This document shows, piece after piece, positions 62,625 through 64,000 of a DNA stretch of 64,000 nucleotides (positions are counted from its first letter, which is position 1; the number at the start of each line of letters is the position of its first letter). The notes beneath the pieces are model-generated. The model saw only the letters and a list, made by a program, of their open reading frames with translations, was not told where the DNA came from and did not search any database. Location: contig UBTY01000015.1 of NCBI GenBank assembly GCA_900468535.1, forward strand, positions 1-64,000. Reading direction: 5' to 3'. The stretch comes from Hyphomicrobiales bacterium (GTDB lineage: Bacteria; Pseudomonadota; Alphaproteobacteria; Rhizobiales; Rhizobiaceae). The translations under genes were made by a program, and so were the position numbers.

Positions 62625-64000
62625 TCAGGCTCCCAATGCGATCGGGCCGGCGCCGGTCATCGCCGCGCCTACCGATTGAATGTCATACGGCGCAGAAAAC
62701 TCGCCGGCGACGCGGCCGGACAGCATCACGATCACCCGGTCGGAAATATCGAAAAGCTCGTCCAGATCCGACGAAATGAGAAGAATGGCGGCTCCCTTGT
62801 CGCGCGCGGCGCGCAACGATTCCCAGACGAAAGCGGTTGCGCCGATATCGAGGCCGCGCGTCGGCTGCGCGGCAATAATCAGCTTGGCATCGGCATCGAT
62901 TTCGCGCGCCAGAATGACTTTCTGGGCATTTCCACCCGACAGGGAACCCGCCCGCTGCGCGGAACTATGATAGTGGACGCCCCAGCCCTTCAGCGACCGA
63001 TCGCAAAGCGCCCTGATACGGCCGGGATTGACCAACTTCAGCAGTGGCCCATCGAGCAACTCGCGCGCGCTCCAGTTTTCCCAGAGCGAACTGGTCAAAC
63101 TTAGCCCTTCGACATTCCGCTCAAAGGGTATGATCCGCAGCCCGGCGCGGCGCCTTGCTGCCAATGTCTTCCTGGTGACGTCCTGTCCGCCCAGCATGAT
63201 GCTGCCGCTCGAAAGCGCGGCAAGATCGGCAATAGCGCGAACCAGCGTCTTCTGGCCATTTCCTTCAACACCAGCGATACCGACAATCTCGCCCGGCCGG
63301 ATCGTTAGGCTGATCTGATCGAGTGGCGCGCCTTCACTGTCGGCTGCCGTTGACACCGCACTCATCGTCAGCGCCGGCGAGATCTCGGTGTCATGCGTGT
63401 GATCGGCGACTGCAGTGATATTGGATCCGCCCTTTCCGACGAGCGCGTCCCTGTCTTGTGGATTTTGTTGTCTAGCCGCTTCGCCAACGATCAAACCAGC
63501 CAGACGATCGGCACTTAGGCTTGCCGCTGGAACTGGTCCCTCAATCCGTTGTCCGCCGCGCAGCACGGTGATCGTATCCGCGATTCCCATGACTTCGCGG
63601 ATCTTATGGAGGATCAGGATGACGGTGACACCGCGCTCTTTCAGCCTACGAACGCGAGCAAACAGAGTTTCAATACCCGCGGGCGAGAGCACTGCGGTGG
63701 GTTCGTCCAGAATCAGGACTTTTGCATCGGTTATCAACGCGCGGGCGATCTCTATGCTCTGCTGCGTTTCGACCGGCAGATCCCGAATGCGCTTGGAAAA
63801 ATCGACATGGATATCGAGATCGTGAAGATGCGCCTTCCATTTCTCGATCAGACCTCTGCGCGAGTAGATACGACCGCGCCCGGGCGCGCCAAACTCCATG
63901 GCCTCGGCGACCGTGAAGGACGGCGGCAAGGCGAAGCTCTGATGCACGAGCTCCACTCCCGCCGCGCGGCTTTCCCGCACGTGGCCCGTCCGGATGACCT
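62625..64000 (-). CDS. ABC transporter ATPase, duplicated nucleotide-binding domains (partial)
   Basis: The frame runs open to the right edge; the 5' end with the first Walker A is outside the window. What remains includes the Q-loop VHQSFALPPSFTV, first signature-region PVETQQSIEIARAL, Walker B VLILDEPTAVLS, and then a second domain with Walker A-like GVEGNGQKTLVRA, signature LSGGNAQKVILAREID and DISDRVIVMLSG. The double-domain arrangement is that of RbsA/YufO-type importers used for sugars and nucleosides. Internal GTG starts are not real. It is the first visible gene of the nucleoside-type operon. Confidence 0.93.
   Translation of the reverse strand, partial: VIRTGHVRESRAAGVELVHQSFALPPSFTVAEAMEFGAPGRGRIYSRRGLIEKWKAHLHDLDIHVDFSKRIRDLPVETQQSIEIARALITDAKVLILDEPTAVLSPAGIETLFARVRRLKERGVTVILILHKIREVMGIADTITVLRGGQRIEGPVPAASLSADRLAGLIVGEAARQQNPQDRDALVGKGGSNITAVADHTHDTEISPALTMSAVSTAADSEGAPLDQISLTIRPGEIVGIAGVEGNGQKTLVRAIADLAALSSGSIMLGGQDVTRKTLAARRRAGLRIIPFERNVEGLSLTSSLWENWSARELLDGPLLKLVNPGRIRALCDRSLKGWGVHYHSSAQRAGSLSGGNAQKVILAREIDADAKLIIAAQPTRGLDIGATAFVWESLRAARDKGAAILLISSDLDELFDISDRVIVMLSGRVAGEFSAPYDIQSVGAAMTGAGPIALGA

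Overview
The window is about 61% GC and reads as an alphaproteobacterial accessory replicon or chromosomal catabolic region, most likely from the Rhizobiaceae (Rhizobium, Agrobacterium, Neorhizobium or Ensifer). Pointers to that group are a 1,5-anhydro-D-fructose reductase of the Ensifer type, nrdHIEF behind a cobalamin riboswitch, DUF982 and DUF1127 proteins, a stachydrine-demethylase-like flavoprotein, and many ABC importers each paired with a catabolic operon and a local regulator. No tRNA, rRNA, IS element or CRISPR array was seen.

Layout. (1) 0.08-7.3 kb: a translationally coupled lacI-afr-CoA transferase-enoyl-CoA hydratase-aldehyde dehydrogenase operon, divergent from an aldo/keto reductase, with a perfect 18-bp palindromic operator between. 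(2) 7.3-11.6 kb: the class Ib ribonucleotide reductase operon nrdHIEF with a promoter, an NrdR box and an adenosylcobalamin riboswitch. (3) 11.6-15.2 kb: a DMT exporter, a GT61 glycosyltransferase, an unlisted 50-residue basic protein and a Tat-exported alpha/beta hydrolase. (4) 15.4-20.5 kb: a quinone/electrophile-response type operon (VOC dioxygenase, isochorismatase-type hydrolase, XapX protein, amidohydrolase) divergent from a LysR gene. (5) 20.5-26.3 kb: a polyamine-type ABC importer with an SDR, divergent from a LuxR-type regulator. (6) 26.3-32.8 kb: DUF982 gene with a hairpin hiding its Shine-Dalgarno sequence, an M20 amidohydrolase, a nucleotidyltransferase, a ROK-type kinase, and an N-methylproline-demethylase-like flavoprotein divergent from TetR. 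(7) 32.8-44 kb: an eleven-gene ABC importer plus non-phosphorylating L-fucose/L-fuconate pathway, divergent from IclR. (8) 44-48 kb: a signal-less solute-binding protein coupled to a CaiB-type CoA transferase, a secreted hydrolase and a DUF1127 protein. (9) 48-56.2 kb: a creatininase-family enzyme, a LysR regulator and an NMT1-type ABC importer with CodA-like deaminase, FAD oxidase and flavodoxin-fold reductase. (10) 56.2-64 kb: a Rid-family protein, a serine-recombinase homologue that has lost catalytic residues, and an operon with a BMP-type nucleoside importer, VOC protein, atypical nucleoside hydrolase and TRZ/ATZ-type amidohydrolase, cut by the right edge.

The common theme is substrate capture followed by oxidative or hydrolytic conversion. 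The most interesting parts are the nucleoside-hydrolase operon (two calcium ligands replaced), the 48-56 kb LysR regulon for an unknown N-heterocycle-like substrate, the signal-less binding protein joined to a CoA transferase, the catalytically dead recombinase, and the DUF982 leader hairpin. Functions are inferred from family membership and motifs read by eye; no database search was run.
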